Source: JBDSLU01 sp963844435 (lineage in GTDB: Bacteria; Acidobacteriota; Vicinamibacteria; Vicinamibacterales; Vicinamibacteraceae). Taken from it: a DNA stretch of 64,000 nucleotides. Positions 52,671 through 63,840 of this stretch are shown here, piece after piece. How positions within the stretch are numbered: the first letter of the stretch is position 1; the number at the start of each line of letters is the position of its first letter. The position numbers and the translations under genes were made by a program. The notes beneath the pieces are model-generated. The model saw only the letters and a program-made list of their open reading frames with translations. It searched no databases and was not told the origin of the DNA. The stretch spans positions 496,001 to 560,000 of the forward strand of contig CAWJOG010000021.1 of NCBI GenBank assembly GCA_963844435.1, in the 5' to 3' direction.

Positions 52671-54817
52671 CTACTGTCCGGCGGAGGGCGCCGTGGCGGC
52701 CGCGATCGGCTGCCGGCTGAACTGCGCGAAGTAGGTGAGGCACTTGTCGCGCCACGCGGCGGCGTCCTTGGTCTGGATCGCGAGCTTGGCGGCGACGGCC
52801 GCGTGCCGCTCGTCGTCGACCGATCCCTTGAGCGCCGCCCAGTCCTTCTCCATCTGCGCGGCCTGCCCGGCGCCCCTCTGGTAGTGCGCGACGATCCCCT
52901 GCCAGAGCGTCTGGCCGGAGGCGAGCTTGTAATCCCACGGCAGGTGGTGGAACCACAGGAGGAGCGACTGCGGCGTCGTCGCCGGATCGTTCCAGGTGTC
53001 GGCGATCGGCTTGGCGTATTGATCGACGGCGCCGCTGCCGGTGCGCGTGCGATCGAAGCCGACGCCCTTGTCGTCGGCCTTGTGGTAGTAGGTCGCGGTC
53101 CAGTCCAGCCGTCGCGGATCGTTGTTCTCCGGCATCACCGCGTAGTGATCGCCGCCGATCAGGTGGTGGAAGCCGAGCGGCATCGTGTAGTTCACGAATG
53201 CCTCGCGCGAGCCGAGCATCATCGTCTTGATCGCCCGTACCGTCGCCGGCGTGCGGGTCCACGTCGCGCGGATCCACTCCTCGGCGATCCCCTCGGAGGT
53301 CAGCGCCGGGCTCCAGGCCAGCCGGCCGAAGGCATACCAGTTGGCCGGCGCGAAATGATGGCCGCTCCAGTTGCGATCGCTGCCGGTGTTGGCGACGCCG
53401 GCGATGCCGGTGCGCTTGTGCTTCTGCAGCGTGCCGTCGGTGATCTTCGCGATCGTCGAGCCCGGCCCGTTGACGAACGTGTCGGCGTCGAGGAACTCCT
53501 TCCACATCGGCGCCAGGTAGACGAGGTGGTTCGACCAGCCGAGGTATTCCTGCGTGATCTGCAGCTCCGCCATGTTCGGCGTCTTCGGCATCGCGCCGAA
53601 TTGCGGGTGGAACGGCTCGCGCGGCATGAAGTCGAGCGGCCCGTTCTTCGTCTGGACGAAGACGTTGTCGCGGAAGGCGCCGTCGAGCGGCACGAACTCC
53701 TTGTAGGCGCGCTTGACGCGGTCGGGATCGACGGTGGCGTCGTAGACGAAGGCGCGCCACATGACGATGCCGCCGTGCGGCCGGACCGCATCGGCCAGCA
53801 GGTTGGCGCCTTCCGCGTGGTTGCGCTTGTAGTCCTGCGGGCCGGGCTGGCCTTCGCTGTTGGCCTTGACCGTGAAGCCGCCGAAGTCGGGGATGGCCTT
53901 GTAGATCTCGTTCGCCTTGTCCTTCCACCACTGCTGCACGGCCGGATCGAGCGGGTCGGCGTTCTTGAGGCCGCCAATCCGGACCGGCGCGGCGAAGTTG
54001 GCGGACAGGTAGACCTTCAGCCCGTAGGGCCGGAACACGTCGGCGATGGCGGCGGCCTTGGCGATGTAGGCCGCGGTGAGCGACTTGCGGGTTGGCGTTG
54101 ACGCTGTTGATGACGGTGCCGTTGAGGCCGATCGAGGCGTTGGCGCGGGCGTAGTCGTGAAGGCGCGGGTCGATGTACCCCGGCAGCTCTTCCCACTTCC
54201 ACAGCGAGCGGCCGCCGTAGCCGCGCTCGATCGATCCATCGAGGTTGTCCCAGTGGTTGAGGATGCGCACCTGGTGGCGCGGCTTCTCGCGCACGTCGAG
54301 CCGCTGGATCGGCGTCGCCGTGGCCAGCAGGCGCAGCAGGTGGAACGTGCCGTAGAGCGCGCCGGCGTCGCCCGCCGAGGCCACGACGAGCACGCGTCTG
54401 CCGCCGGTGCGCGCGTGGCGAATGACGAATCCTTCCGGGCCCAGGCGCTTCAGGACGTCGTCCCAGCCGAGTGCCTTCACGATCGCCGAGTCCCGCAGCG
54501 TGCCGACCACCAGCGCGCCGTCGCCGGTCGCGTCGGTCCATGTCCACGCCGGCACGTCCGTGCCGAGCAGGCCCTTGAGGCCGCGCGTCAACTCGTTCCG
54601 TGACGATGGCCGCCGTCTCGGACGACTGCTGGACGACGAAGCCCGCGATCGTCTGCCGGTACGCGTCGCGAAGCGGGGCGCTCTCGATTGGCGCGTAGCG
54701 CAGCCACAGGTCGTAGCCGTCCTCGGCGCGTACCGCCGCCGGCGCGGAGATCAGCATCAGGAATACGGCGAGGGTCGAACTGAATTGGCGACGGAGCATC
54801 GGAAGCATGGAAGCCAT
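52671..54817 (-). CDS. Alpha-glucuronidase GH67 (frameshifted)
   Basis: About 714 residues with shifts near 54600 (AAIVT to NELTRGLKG) and 54095 (VNANP to KSLTAAY); both look like one extra base. Signal RRQFSSTLAVFLMLISAPAA. GH67 landmarks: YDLWLRYAPIES, LLRLLATATPIQRLDVREKP, RILNHWDNLDGSIERGYGG, FTVKANSEGQPGPQDY (acid Glu), FVQTKNGPLDFMPREPFHP (Asp), MAELQITQEYLG (Glu), GTGIAG-like GIAGVANTGSDRNWSGHHF. GH67 removes 4-O-methyl-glucuronic acid from xylo-oligosaccharides, so this organism likely scavenges glucuronoxylan. It has a signal peptide, so it is probably periplasmic. Confidence 0.9.
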
Positions 54818-54836
54818 GGCTGTGGACCGGAACGAC

Positions 54837-55226
54837 TTACGAGGCTGAAGAGGCGCCCGGGGTCCGGGCGAAGAGCAGGTAGCCGTAGGCGCCGGCGAGC
54901 AGCCCGAAGACCACGAGCACGACCGTCGGGCCGGGCCGGCCGCCGGCCAGGAAAGGGCGCACGGTGGACATCGCGGCGACGAAGTAGTGGGCGAAGTTGG
55001 CGAGCACGACCGGGCGCCCCAGGATGCCGCCCAGGGTGAAGCCCCGCGTCGACCAGTTGAGCATGGCGAGCCCCAGCCAGGCCGAGGCCAGGAGCTGCAC
55101 GGGCCAGTGCGGCGTGACGAACGCCATGCTGATGGCCGACAGCAGCACTTCGGGGGCGAAGAGCCCGACGACGCCGCAGACGCCGAGGATGGCCATGCTC
55201 ACGGTCTGCAGGAGGCGCGTGTTCAT
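54837..55226 (-). CDS. Small four-helix membrane protein
   Basis: 129 residues with four hydrophobic helices (about 8-30, 43-60, 75-92, 100-120). LLSAISMAFVTPHWPVQLLA, then SAWLGLAMLNWSTRGFTLGG and LGRPVVLANFAHYFVAAMST. The pattern resembles DUF4345/MAPEG-like small membrane proteins, but I do not claim the family. It is 19 bases upstream of the GH67 start on the same strand; function unknown. Confidence 0.6.
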   Translation of the reverse strand: MNTRLLQTVSMAILGVCGVVGLFAPEVLLSAISMAFVTPHWPVQLLASAWLGLAMLNWSTRGFTLGGILGRPVVLANFAHYFVAAMSTVRPFLAGGRPGPTVVLVVFGLLAGAYGYLLFARTPGASSAS

Positions 55227-55262
55227 GGCCTTCAGCCTACACCGGCCGCGCCCAGGCGCGGA

Positions 55263-55291
55263 TTGACCCGGCGCCGGCGGCCAGCTACACT
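55263..55291 (+). promoter_or_regulatory. pyrR operon promoter
   Basis: TTGACC (55263-55268), 17-bp spacer, TACACT (55286-55291). Transcription should begin near 55298, just before the PyrR-type leader hairpin, giving a leader of about 160 bases. Confidence 0.65.
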
Positions 55292-55300
55292 CGACCGGTA

Positions 55301-55334
55301 CTCTTTAAGAGCGGTCCTGCGAGGCCGACAAGAG
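55301..55334 (+). promoter_or_regulatory. PyrR-binding RNA element in the pyr leader
   Basis: GGTCCTGCGAGGCC (55313-55326) agrees with the known PyrR consensus ARUCCNGNGAGGYU at 12 of 14 positions. It folds as GGUC-CUGCGA-GGCC with the typical CNGNGA hexaloop. A lower stem CTCTT (55301-55305) with AAGAG (55330-55334) closes it, with a purine-rich internal bulge. UMP/UTP-bound PyrR would bind here. Confidence 0.8.
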
Positions 55335-55387
55335 GTGCCTGTGAACGTTCCTTCCGATTTTCCCGCCCAACCCGCGTCTCGTGTGCC

Positions 55388-55404
55388 CCCTGGACGATCC
55401 AGGG
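55388..55404 (+). promoter_or_regulatory. Leader hairpin of the pyr operon
   Basis: CCCTGGA-CGA-TCCAGGG, a 7-bp stem with a 3-base loop and no U tract. It may be part of an antiterminator/terminator exchange, or just a spacer. Confidence 0.4.
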
Positions 55405-55442
55405 CGGCTGCTGCCGGGCGCCCCTTGGCCGTGTGCCGTCCC

Positions 55443-55455
55443 GCGGAGGCTCCGC
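55443..55455 (+). promoter_or_regulatory. Hairpin overlapping the pyrR ribosome site
   Basis: GCGG-AGGCT-CCGC partly sequesters the Shine-Dalgarno GGAGG (55445-55449), which is 7 bases before ATG 55457. This favours translational control of pyrR by PyrR rather than classical attenuation, as no U-rich terminator is seen; inference. Confidence 0.5.
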
Positions 55456-55456
55456 C

Positions 55457-55991
55457 ATGCCGCTCGTGATCGACGCCGTCCGCATGTCGCGGACGCTGGC
55501 CCGGATCGCCCACGAGATCGTCGAGCGCAACCGCGGCGTCGAGGAGCTGGCCTTCGTCGGCATCCGCACCCGCGGCGTGCCGCTGGCCCGGCGGCTGGCC
55601 GCCACGGTGAACGAGATCGCCGGCGCCGACGTGCCGGTCGGCATCCTCGACATCACGCTCTACCGCGACGATCTGATGCGGCACACCGTCGGGCCGCAGC
55701 CGCTCGTCCGGCTCACCGACATCCCGTTCTCGATCGACGACCGCCGCATCCTGCTCGTCGACGACGTGCTGTTCACCGGCCGCACCATCCGCTCCGCGCT
55801 CGACGCGCTGATCGACTTCGGCCGGCCGCGGGCCATCCAGCTCGCCGTGATGGTCGACCGCGGCCATCGCGAGCTGCCCATCAAGGCCGACTACGTCGGC
55901 AAGAACCTGCCGACGTCGCGCCGCGAGATCGTCAACGTCCGGCTGCAGGAATCGGACGGCATCGACGAGGTCACCCTCGAGGAGCCGAGCC

Positions 55992-55999
<8 letters not shown>
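55457..55999 (+). CDS. pyrR: Pyr operon RNA-binding attenuator/uracil phosphoribosyltransferase
   Basis: 180 residues. VDAVRMSRTLARIAHEIVER is followed by ELAFVGIRTRGVPLARRLAA, GILDITLYRDDL and the PRPP-binding ILLVDDVLFTGRTIRSALDA. The C-terminal AVMVDRGHRELPIKADYVGK and basic RREIVNV form the RNA-binding face of PyrR. It senses UMP/UTP and represses the operon; many homologues also have weak UPRT activity. Its own leader carries a PyrR-binding element. Overlaps pyrB by 8 bases. Confidence 0.95.
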
Positions 56000-56996
<997 letters not shown>

Positions 56997-57014
56997 CTTG
57001 GAGACGCACACGTA

Positions 57015-58337
57015 ATGTCGGGAATCTTGCTCAAGGGCGGCCGGGTCGTGGATCCGGTCAACGGGATCGACGGGACGCGCGACGTCCTCATCGACGGCGG
57101 CGTGATTGCCGCGGTCGGCGTGGACCTGCCGGCCGGCGCGGCGCAGGTCGTCGACGTCGGCGGCCTGCTCGTCACGCCGGGCCTCATCGACATGCACGTG
57201 CACCTGCGCGAGCCCGGGCAGGAGCACAAGGAGACGATCGCCACCGGCGCGGCGTCGGCGGTGGCGGGCGGCTTCACGGCCGTCGCCTGCATGCCCAACA
57301 CCGACCCGGTCAACGACCAGGCCAGCGTCACCCAGTTCATGCTGAAGCGGGCCGCCGAAGCCGGCCTGGCACGGGTCTACCCGATCGGCGCGGTCACGCT
57401 CGGATCGAAGGGCGAGGCGCTGGCCGAGATCGCCGACCTCAAGGCGGCGGGCTGCGTCGCGGTCTCGGACGACGGCAAGCCGGTGCTGACCGCGCTGCTG
57501 ATGCGGCGGGCGCTCGAGTACACGTCGATGTGCGGCATGCCCGTGATCGACCACTGCGAGGACCCGACGCTCAAGGGCGACGGCGTCGCCCACGAAGGGT
57601 TCAACGCCTCGCGGCTCGGCCTCAAGGGCATCCCCGGCGAGGCCGAGGAGCTGTGGATCGAGCGCGACATCACGCTGGCCGGCCTCACCGGCGGCCGCTT
57701 CCACGTCGCGCACCTCTCGACGCGCGGATCGCTGCGCGCGGTGCGGAACGGCAAGGCGCGCGGCATCGCGGTGACCTGCGAGGTCGCGCCGCACCACTTC
57801 ATCCTCACCGACGACGCGCTCGAGGGCTACGACACCAACGTCAAGATGAACCCGCCGCTGCGCGAGGCGGCCGATCGCGACGAGCTGGTGCGCGGCCTCG
57901 TCGACGGCAGCGTCGACGTCATCGCCACCGATCACGCGCCGCACCACGCCGACGAGAAGCGCGTCGAGTTCGACCGCGCGCCGTTCGGGATCGTCGGGCT
58001 CGAGACGTGCGTCCCGCTGACGTTCGATCGCCTGGTCCACCCCGGCCTGATCACGCTGACGCGCTTCGTCGAGCTGCTGTCGGTGAACCCGGCCCGGATC
58101 CTCGGCGTCGCCGGCGGCGCGCTGACGCCGGGCGCGGTCGCCGACGTGTCGATCCTGGCGCCCGACCTCGGCGTCACCATCGATCCGGCGCGGCTCGTCT
58201 CCAAGTCGAAGAACACGCCGTTCGGCGGCTGGTCGCTGAAGGGCGGCGTCGCCGCCACCATCGTCGGCGGCCGCGTCGTCTACACCAACCCGGACGTGCC
58301 CCGCGTCCGTGCCTTCACCTCCGTGTCCGTCGCCTGA
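57015..58337 (+). CDS. pyrC: Dihydroorotase, class I multifunctional-complex type
   Basis: 440 residues. Metal site HVHLREPGQEHKETI (HxHxR), the DHCEDPTLKG region, HVAHLSTRGSL, ATDHAPHHADEK and VGLETCVPLTFDRLVHPG. The carboxylated Lys and the catalytic Asp of the type I enzyme appear to be present (KMNPPLREAADRDELV, DHAPHH). It converts carbamoyl aspartate to dihydroorotate. The type often associates with PyrB, matching the adjacent genes. The next gene starts 11 bases after its stop. Confidence 0.95.
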   Translation: MSGILLKGGRVVDPVNGIDGTRDVLIDGGVIAAVGVDLPAGAAQVVDVGGLLVTPGLIDMHVHLREPGQEHKETIATGAASAVAGGFTAVACMPNTDPVNDQASVTQFMLKRAAEAGLARVYPIGAVTLGSKGEALAEIADLKAAGCVAVSDDGKPVLTALLMRRALEYTSMCGMPVIDHCEDPTLKGDGVAHEGFNASRLGLKGIPGEAEELWIERDITLAGLTGGRFHVAHLSTRGSLRAVRNGKARGIAVTCEVAPHHFILTDDALEGYDTNVKMNPPLREAADRDELVRGLVDGSVDVIATDHAPHHADEKRVEFDRAPFGIVGLETCVPLTFDRLVHPGLITLTRFVELLSVNPARILGVAGGALTPGAVADVSILAPDLGVTIDPARLVSKSKNTPFGGWSLKGGVAATIVGGRVVYTNPDVPRVRAFTSVSVA

Positions 58338-58348
58338 TCGGTTCCTCG

Positions 58349-59029
58349 ATGCCTGCAGCCACGCCCGCCCCAGCGATTTTCGGCGGCCCGAAACCGTCCA
58401 CCAAGAACATGACCGACCGCCATTTCGTCACGCGCGAGCGCGCCCGCAAGGACATGGAGTCGCTCGGGGTCCTGATGACCGACGGGCATTTCGACTACGG
58501 CAACGGCTTCCACGGCCGCGTCTACCTGAACGCGCACCAGCTGTTCCGGCATCCGTCGACGATCTGGCGGCTGGCGCAGGACCTGCTCGACGTGATCCCG
58601 AGCGACCTGCAGCTGAAGACCGAGGTCGTCGCCGGGCCGGCGACGGGCGGCGCGCTGCTCGCGCACACCATCGCCGGGCTGCTCGACGGCCGGCGCAGCC
58701 TGAGCCATCCGCCGTGCGCGTTCGCGCCGTTCCAGTACGACAAGGGCGACGTCGCGCTGCGGCCGTTCTACGCCGCGTCGATGCGCGACCGCCGCGTCCT
58801 GCTCGCCGACGACGTCCGCAACACCGGCAAGACGCTCGAGCGCTGCGCCGCGCTGGTGCGCGAGGCCGGCGGCGAGGTGCTGGCGACGGTGCAGATCTAC
58901 GATCGCCTCGAGTCGGTCGTCGACCTCGGCGTGCCCAACATCGCCCTGATCGACTATCAGGCCCCCGAGAACTTCCCGGTCGCCCAGTGCCCGCTGTGCC
59001 AGGACGGAACGCCGATCACGCGATTCTGA
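58349..59029 (+). CDS. pyrE: Orotate phosphoribosyltransferase-like
   Basis: 226 residues. TEVVAGPATGGALLAHTIAG (PRPP-site strand), FAPFQYDKGDVALRPFYAAS and the PRPP loop RVLLADDVRNTGKTLERCAA are typical of OPRT. The C-terminus CPLCQDGTPITRF with a CxxC is seen in OPRTs of acidobacteria and relatives. With its place after pyrC, it most likely makes OMP from orotate, linking the 55-kb cluster to PyrK-PyrD-PyrF at 37-39 kb. The first ~25 residues are poorly conserved and the start could be later. Confidence 0.88.
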   Translation: MPAATPAPAIFGGPKPSTKNMTDRHFVTRERARKDMESLGVLMTDGHFDYGNGFHGRVYLNAHQLFRHPSTIWRLAQDLLDVIPSDLQLKTEVVAGPATGGALLAHTIAGLLDGRRSLSHPPCAFAPFQYDKGDVALRPFYAASMRDRRVLLADDVRNTGKTLERCAALVREAGGEVLATVQIYDRLESVVDLGVPNIALIDYQAPENFPVAQCPLCQDGTPITRF

Positions 59030-59917
59030 AGGGCGTCCTCGACGCGCAGTACGAGGCGTTCAACGTCGAGGATTCGGCGACCGATCCCGTCCAGTTCGTG
59101 CACCGGACCAACGCGGATCCCGCCGATCGCGAGGTCGTCGGGTTCATCGCCGCGGGGCTGGCGTTCGGGCGCGTCGCCAGCGTGATGGCGTCGGTCGGAC
59201 GCGTCGTCGAGGTGATGGGCGCGCACCCGGCGCGCTACGTCCGCGACTTCGATCCCCGGCGCGACGCGCGCGCCCTGACGCCGGTCGTGCACCGCTGGAT
59301 CCGCGGCGCCGATCTCGTCGCGCTGATGCTGGTGCTGCAGGCGATGCTGCGCGGGCACGGATCGATCGAAGGCGCGTTCGTCGCCGGCCACGATCCGGGC
59401 GCGGCCGACGTCGGGCCCGCGCTCGACGCGTTCGCCGCCCGCGCCTGCGCCGTCGACGTCCGCCCCGCCTACGGCCGGCGCCGTCCCCGCCCGTGCCGGC
59501 TACCGCTACTTCTTCGCGCGGCCGTCCGGCGGCAGCGCGTGCAAGCGGCTGAACCTGTTCCTGCGCTGGATGGTGCGGCGCGACGCCGTCGATCCCGGCG
59601 GCTGGACGCGCGTGTCGCCGTCGCAGCTGGTGGTGCCGCTCGACACGCACATCATCCGGCTGGGGCGGTGCCTCGGCCTGACGCGGCAGACCACGCCGGG
59701 CTGGAAGATGGCGGCGGAGATCACGGCGGCGCTGCGCCGCCTCGACCCCGCCGATCCCATCCGCTACGACTTCGCGCTCTGCCACCTCGGGATGATGAAG
59801 GCCTGCCGCTTCGGCGTGGCCCGCACGCATCCCGGGTGCCCGCTGGCGGGCTGGTGCAAACCAGCCCGCAGCAAGGCGAAGTCGGGAGCCGCAGGGCGCG
59901 GCTCCCGACCTTCCTAG
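58996..59917 (+). CDS. TIGR02757 family HhH-GPD-like protein (frameshifted)
   Basis: About 306 residues. The likely start is GTG 58996, inside pyrE; no ATG precedes the conserved part VLDAQYEAFNVEDSATDPVQ. VHRTNADPADREVVGFIAAG, LAFGRVASVMASVGRVVEVM, then after a shift near 59480 (PAYG to AVPARAGYRYFFARP) come LNLFLRWMVRRDAVDPGGW, VPLDTHIIRLGRCLGLT and CRFGVARTHPGCPLAGWC. The family resembles HhH-GPD DNA glycosylases but its role is unknown. The final ~20 codons overlap a terminator hairpin. Confidence 0.8.
59881..59914. terminator. Strong hairpin between convergent genes
   Basis: GTCGGGAGCCGC (59881-59892), loop AGGGC, GCGGCTCCCGAC (59898-59909): a perfect 12-bp stem. It precedes TTCCT on the plus strand and sits just beyond the TonB-type gene's stop on the other, so it probably terminates both converging transcripts. 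It overlaps the TIGR02757 3' end. Confidence 0.65.
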
Positions 59918-62900
59918 AAGTTGAACTTCACCGCGAGCTGCAGCACGCGCGACCCCGTCGCGTTCGGTTCGAGCTGCGTGACGCGCCCGAACGTCGTGCT
60001 GTTGATGTCCGTGTCCACGAAATCGAAGATCGGGGAGTTGAACAGGTTGAACGCCTCGATCTTGAACTCCGCCGAGTAGCGGCCGCCGAACTGCTGCCGC
60101 TTGCGCAGGCTCAGGTCGAGCTGGAAGATGCGACGGCGCGTCGAGCGACAGCCGCTGCAGCGTGCCGAGCTCGCCGGCCTGCCGGGTTGAAGAACACCTG
60201 GCCGGGAAGCCGTGGCGGCGTTGCCGAGCGTAGTCGGTGCCGACGCCGCGGCCGGTCGCCGGATCGATCACCTTCGGGTCGATGAAGTAGACGCGCCCGT
60301 CCGGCTGCTTGAAGATGCCGATGAGCGCCTGGATCTCGTCGCGCGTCAGGTCGTGGTGACCGCCATGTTGCTGGCCGAGCGGCCGCCGCGGTTGAACGTG
60401 CCGCGCGGCGCCAGTGATCGAGAACGGGATGCCGCTCTGCCAGTGGACGATGCTCGAGAGCTGCCAGCCGCCGGCGAGCGCGTTCAGCACGCCGCCCTGA
60501 TCGAGCCAGCGCTGCCCTTCGCCGAAGGGCAGCTCCCAGATCGCGTTGGCGTTCAGCACGTGCGTGACGTGGAACTCGCGAGCGCATCCGCTCGATGCCC
60601 GGCCGCGCGTTGTCGAGGAACGGCTCGAAGCGCGCCTGCGCGGTGCCGGTCGCTGTCGGTCAGGATCTTGCTGAAGGTGTAGTTGGCCTGCCAGAAGATG
60701 CCGTTCTTGAAGCGGCGGCGCGTCTCGATCTGCAGCGCGTGGTAGTCGGTCGACGCGCCGTTGATGATGTTGTCGGCGGCGTAGATGCCCGCAGTTGTCG
60801 TAGAAGGCGGCGCGGGCCTGCGCGGCGACGGCGTCGCCGACGACGACAGGTAGAAGTCGGCGAGCGCGCCGGCCTGCCCGGTCTGGATGTTGTTGCGGAC
60901 CGTCGCGTTGGTCAGCGAGCCGCCGCCGAACTGGGTGATGTAGGTCAGCGGCTGGCTGCCGGCGATGGCCGCGTTGTAGGCCGGGTTGAAGCCGCTGTCC
61001 GGCGGCCAGCGCCAGGAAGCCGTTCTGCCGCGCCCGCAGGAAGTCGTCGAGGAACGGGCCCTCGGCCGACACCTGGTTGTAGTCGACGCCGCGCCAGATG
61101 CCGCGTCCGAGCGTGCCGACGTAGCGCGCCTCGACGGCCATGTCGAAGCCGATCTCGCGCTCGACGCTCAGGTTGAACTGGTGCACCTGCGGCTGGCGTG
61201 ATCTCGCTGTCGATGCCGAAGGCCGCCGAGGTCAGGCTCAGCCCGAGCTGCTGGGCGTAGGTGCGCGGCACGATGGAAGGCCGGCGTCGGGATCGACCGG
61301 GCGCGCCGTCGCCGAGCGGCCGCGTACTGGTTGGTCAGCGCCGCGGCGGTGGTCAGCCCCGAGTTGCCGATCGCCGCGTTGCGCGCGACGGTGATGGTCT
61401 CCTCGTTGACGAACGCCATGGTGTAGGCGCCGCGCACCGCGGTCCGGCCGTTCTTCGACGGATCCCACGCGAAGCCGATCGGTCGGCCCGAAGTTGTTCT
61501 GGTCGCGGCCGTACATCCCGCCGTTGACGAAGTCGACGGTGCCGGCCGGGATTGAGCAGCGCGTCGGTCGTCGAGCGGCCGCGCCTGCACCGGCAGCAGG
61601 AACAGGTTGTTGTCCTCGCGCAGCGGGCTGAAGTACTCCCACTTGATGCCGCCCCGGATGGTGAGGCCGGGCCTGGCGCGCCAGTTGTCCTGGATGTAGA
61701 CGTTCGCAGTTGTTGAAGGTGAAGTTGCGGTCGTCCGGGGATGCCGGCCACGAAGCCCGACGTCTGGCGTCTGCACCTGGAACGTCTGCGCCACCTGCGA
61801 GACGATGCCCGCCAGGTAGGCCAGGTGCGCGTTGGCCGTGGCCAGGTCGTCGGCGCTGATGCCGCCGGGGAACTGCGCCGCCGACAGCTGCACCGACGGC
61901 CGGCGCCGCGGCGCTGAAGCCGAAGGTGTACGTCGGGAAGCGGCCGGCGTAGTTGTAGGGGTTCACCTTGATCCGCTGGTAGCTGCCGCCGAACTGCAGC
62001 GTGTGGTCGCCGGTGACGTAGGTCGCCGTGTCGATGAACTGGTAGGTCCGCGTGTCGCGTCCCTGCGGCTGGAACGTCGCGATCGGGTTGGTCAGCGCCG
62101 CCGTGTCGAGCCGCTGGCGTTCGGCATGTTGAAGATCGCGTCACCGAAGTCCTCGGTCGACTCGAAGGCCACCGGCGCCAGGTTGCCGCCGGCGCGCACT
62201 TCGTTCTGCAGGCGCCCCGTCGCCGTCCAGCGCCACGCGCCGACGAAGAACTTGGTGGTCGACGTCGGTGAAGACCAGCGGCTTGCTCGTGGATCGTGTC
62301 GAGGTCGGTGCGGTCGTCGACGTCGGTGAGGCGCGTGAACGTGCCCTCGAACTGGTGCGCCGCGCTGGCGTTGTAGTCGAAGCGGCCGCCGACGTAGTTG
62401 CGCGTCGTGATGTCTTCCTGGTTGAAGCGGTAGCCGCCGCGGTTCAGGCCGTCGCCGACGTCCTGGTTGTTCACGCTCGGCCGGCGGCCGGATCTGGCTG
62501 GAGATCGCTGCTGCACCGCCGGATCGAGCCGCAGCCCGGAGAGCTGCAGCAGGTTGACCGAGCGGACGTCGGTGCTGCCGTCGGCGACCGGTAGCGGAAC
62601 ACGCCCTGCAGGTAGTCGTCGTTGCAGCGGGATCAGGTTGTTCGGCGTCGCTTCGTTCTTCTGCGAGAAGCTTCTCGTAGTAGCCGAAGTAGAACAGCTT
62701 GCCCTTCAGGATCGGACCGCCGGCGCGGCCGCCCCACTGGTTGCGATTGAGGTACGGCTTGGGCAGCTTGTCGCGGTTGTTGAACCAGCTGTTGGCGCTC
62801 AGGCTCGAGTGCCGGTTGAACTCGTAGATGCTGCCGTGCAGCTCGTTGGTGCCCGACGGCGTGATCATCCGCACCTGCGAGGCGCCGCCGGCGGCGTCGA

Positions 62901-63588
62901 CGCCCTGCGTGTTGGTGACGATCGTGAACTCGCCGACGATGTCCGAGGTCGGGCGGTTGGGCACGAAGTCGAGCGAGTTCGTGCGGATGAAGTTGTCCTG
63001 GATGTTGATGCCGTCCTGCGTCGTCTGCGTCCACGTCGGACGGCCGCCGTTGATGGCGGTGCTGTTGCGCGCGGCCATGCCGGGCACGCCCGCCTGCAGG
63101 CGGATCAGCTCGATCGGGTTGCGCGCGTTGAGCGGCAGCTCGAGGATCTGCTCCTGGCGCACGGTGTTGGTCACTTCCGGCGTCGTCGTGTGGACGAGAT
63201 CGACGCCCGCCGTCACCTGCACCGCTTCGCTCAGCCCGCCGATCTCGAGCGCCGCCGCCAGCGAGTACTCCTGGCCGGGGTCGACCTTGACGTCGTTGTA
63301 GGTCACCGGCTTGAACCCGGTGAGCTCGACCTTCACCGTGTAGTAGCCCGGGCGGACCTGCGGGAAGATGAACGCGCCGTCGGCCTGCGACGTGGTTTCG
63401 AGGACGGCGCCGGTGGCGCGGCTCTCGAGGACGACGCTGGCGCCCGGCATCACCGCGCCGCTGCCGTCGCGGACGATACCGACGACGCGGCCGAGGGTGG
63501 ACTGGGCCAGGACCGGCGCGGCGGTCGCGGCGGCCAGGAACGAAGACAGGAACACGAACAGCAGCAGGCGTGGCGCCCGAGCGGTCAT
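59914..63588 (-). CDS. TonB-dependent receptor-like protein with carboxypeptidase-regulatory domain (many frameshifts)
   Basis: About 1220 residues. ATG 63588 starts a signal (RLLLFVFLSSFLAAATAAPV), then a CarboxypepD_reg-like domain (STLGRVVGIVRDGSGAVMPG, AFIFPQVRPGYYTVKVELTG) and the plug (TPEVTNTVRQEQILELPLNA, RMITPSGTNELHGSIYEFNR, NQWGGRAGGPILKGKLFYFG). The barrel continues through at least twelve, probably more than 20, frameshifts between 62.7 and 60.1 kb, with strands such as YVGTLGRGIWRGVDYNQVSA and the end LQLAVKFNF, whose terminal Phe is the outer-membrane assembly signal. This Oar-like family is abundant in acidobacteria; the ligand (peptide or carbohydrate) is unknown. Whether it is a real gene with errors or a decaying one cannot be decided from the sequence. 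Confidence 0.82.
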
Positions 63589-63730
63589 GAGGCGATCCTC
63601 CAGAACGAAGAACCAGAAACGCAAAGCACAGGCGCCGTCGTGGTGGACGGCCCGGTGATGAACACGAATGCAGGCAGGTGGCGCCGGGGGACGAGACGCC
63701 TGCCTGCAGCCGTGGATCGGAGCAGCCGAG

Positions 63731-63759
63731 ATAGTAGTCCCGCTACCTGAGCAAGGCAA
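63731..63759 (-). promoter_or_regulatory. Probable sigma70-type promoter of the TonB-type gene
   Basis: On the minus strand TTGCCT (plus 63754-63759), 17-bp spacer, TACTAT (plus 63731-63736). It would start transcription about 140 bases before the ATG. Confidence 0.5.
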
Positions 63760-63762
63760 GAC

Positions 63763-63795
63763 GTCCCAGAACGGTCCCAGTGACGATTCTGGGAC
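63763..63795 (-). promoter_or_regulatory. Operator-like cluster of three GTCCCAG/CTGGGAC boxes
   Basis: On the plus strand GTCCCAG at 63763-63769 and 63774-63780 are spaced 11 bp apart, one helical turn, and an inverted CTGGGAC follows at 63789-63795. Second and third boxes form a perfect dyad with an 8-bp gap. The cluster lies directly upstream of the -35, a normal place for an activator site. The regulator is unknown. Confidence 0.55.
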
Positions 63796-63840
63796 GAATA
63801 GAGCGCCAGGCCGACAAAAAGGTGACTTCGCGGCGCGGAA

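Larger units (their letters stand above)
63589..63840. other. Intergenic region upstream of the TonB-type gene
   Basis: 252 bp between divergently placed TonB-type start and the glycosyltransferase stop. No ORF. It contains the promoter and operator-like boxes listed separately. Confidence 0.5.

Noticed and set aside
63751..63795. Sigma54 (-24/-12) promoter in the TonB-type upstream region
   Set aside because: TGG and TTGC occur but with 8 bases between GG and GC instead of the required 10.
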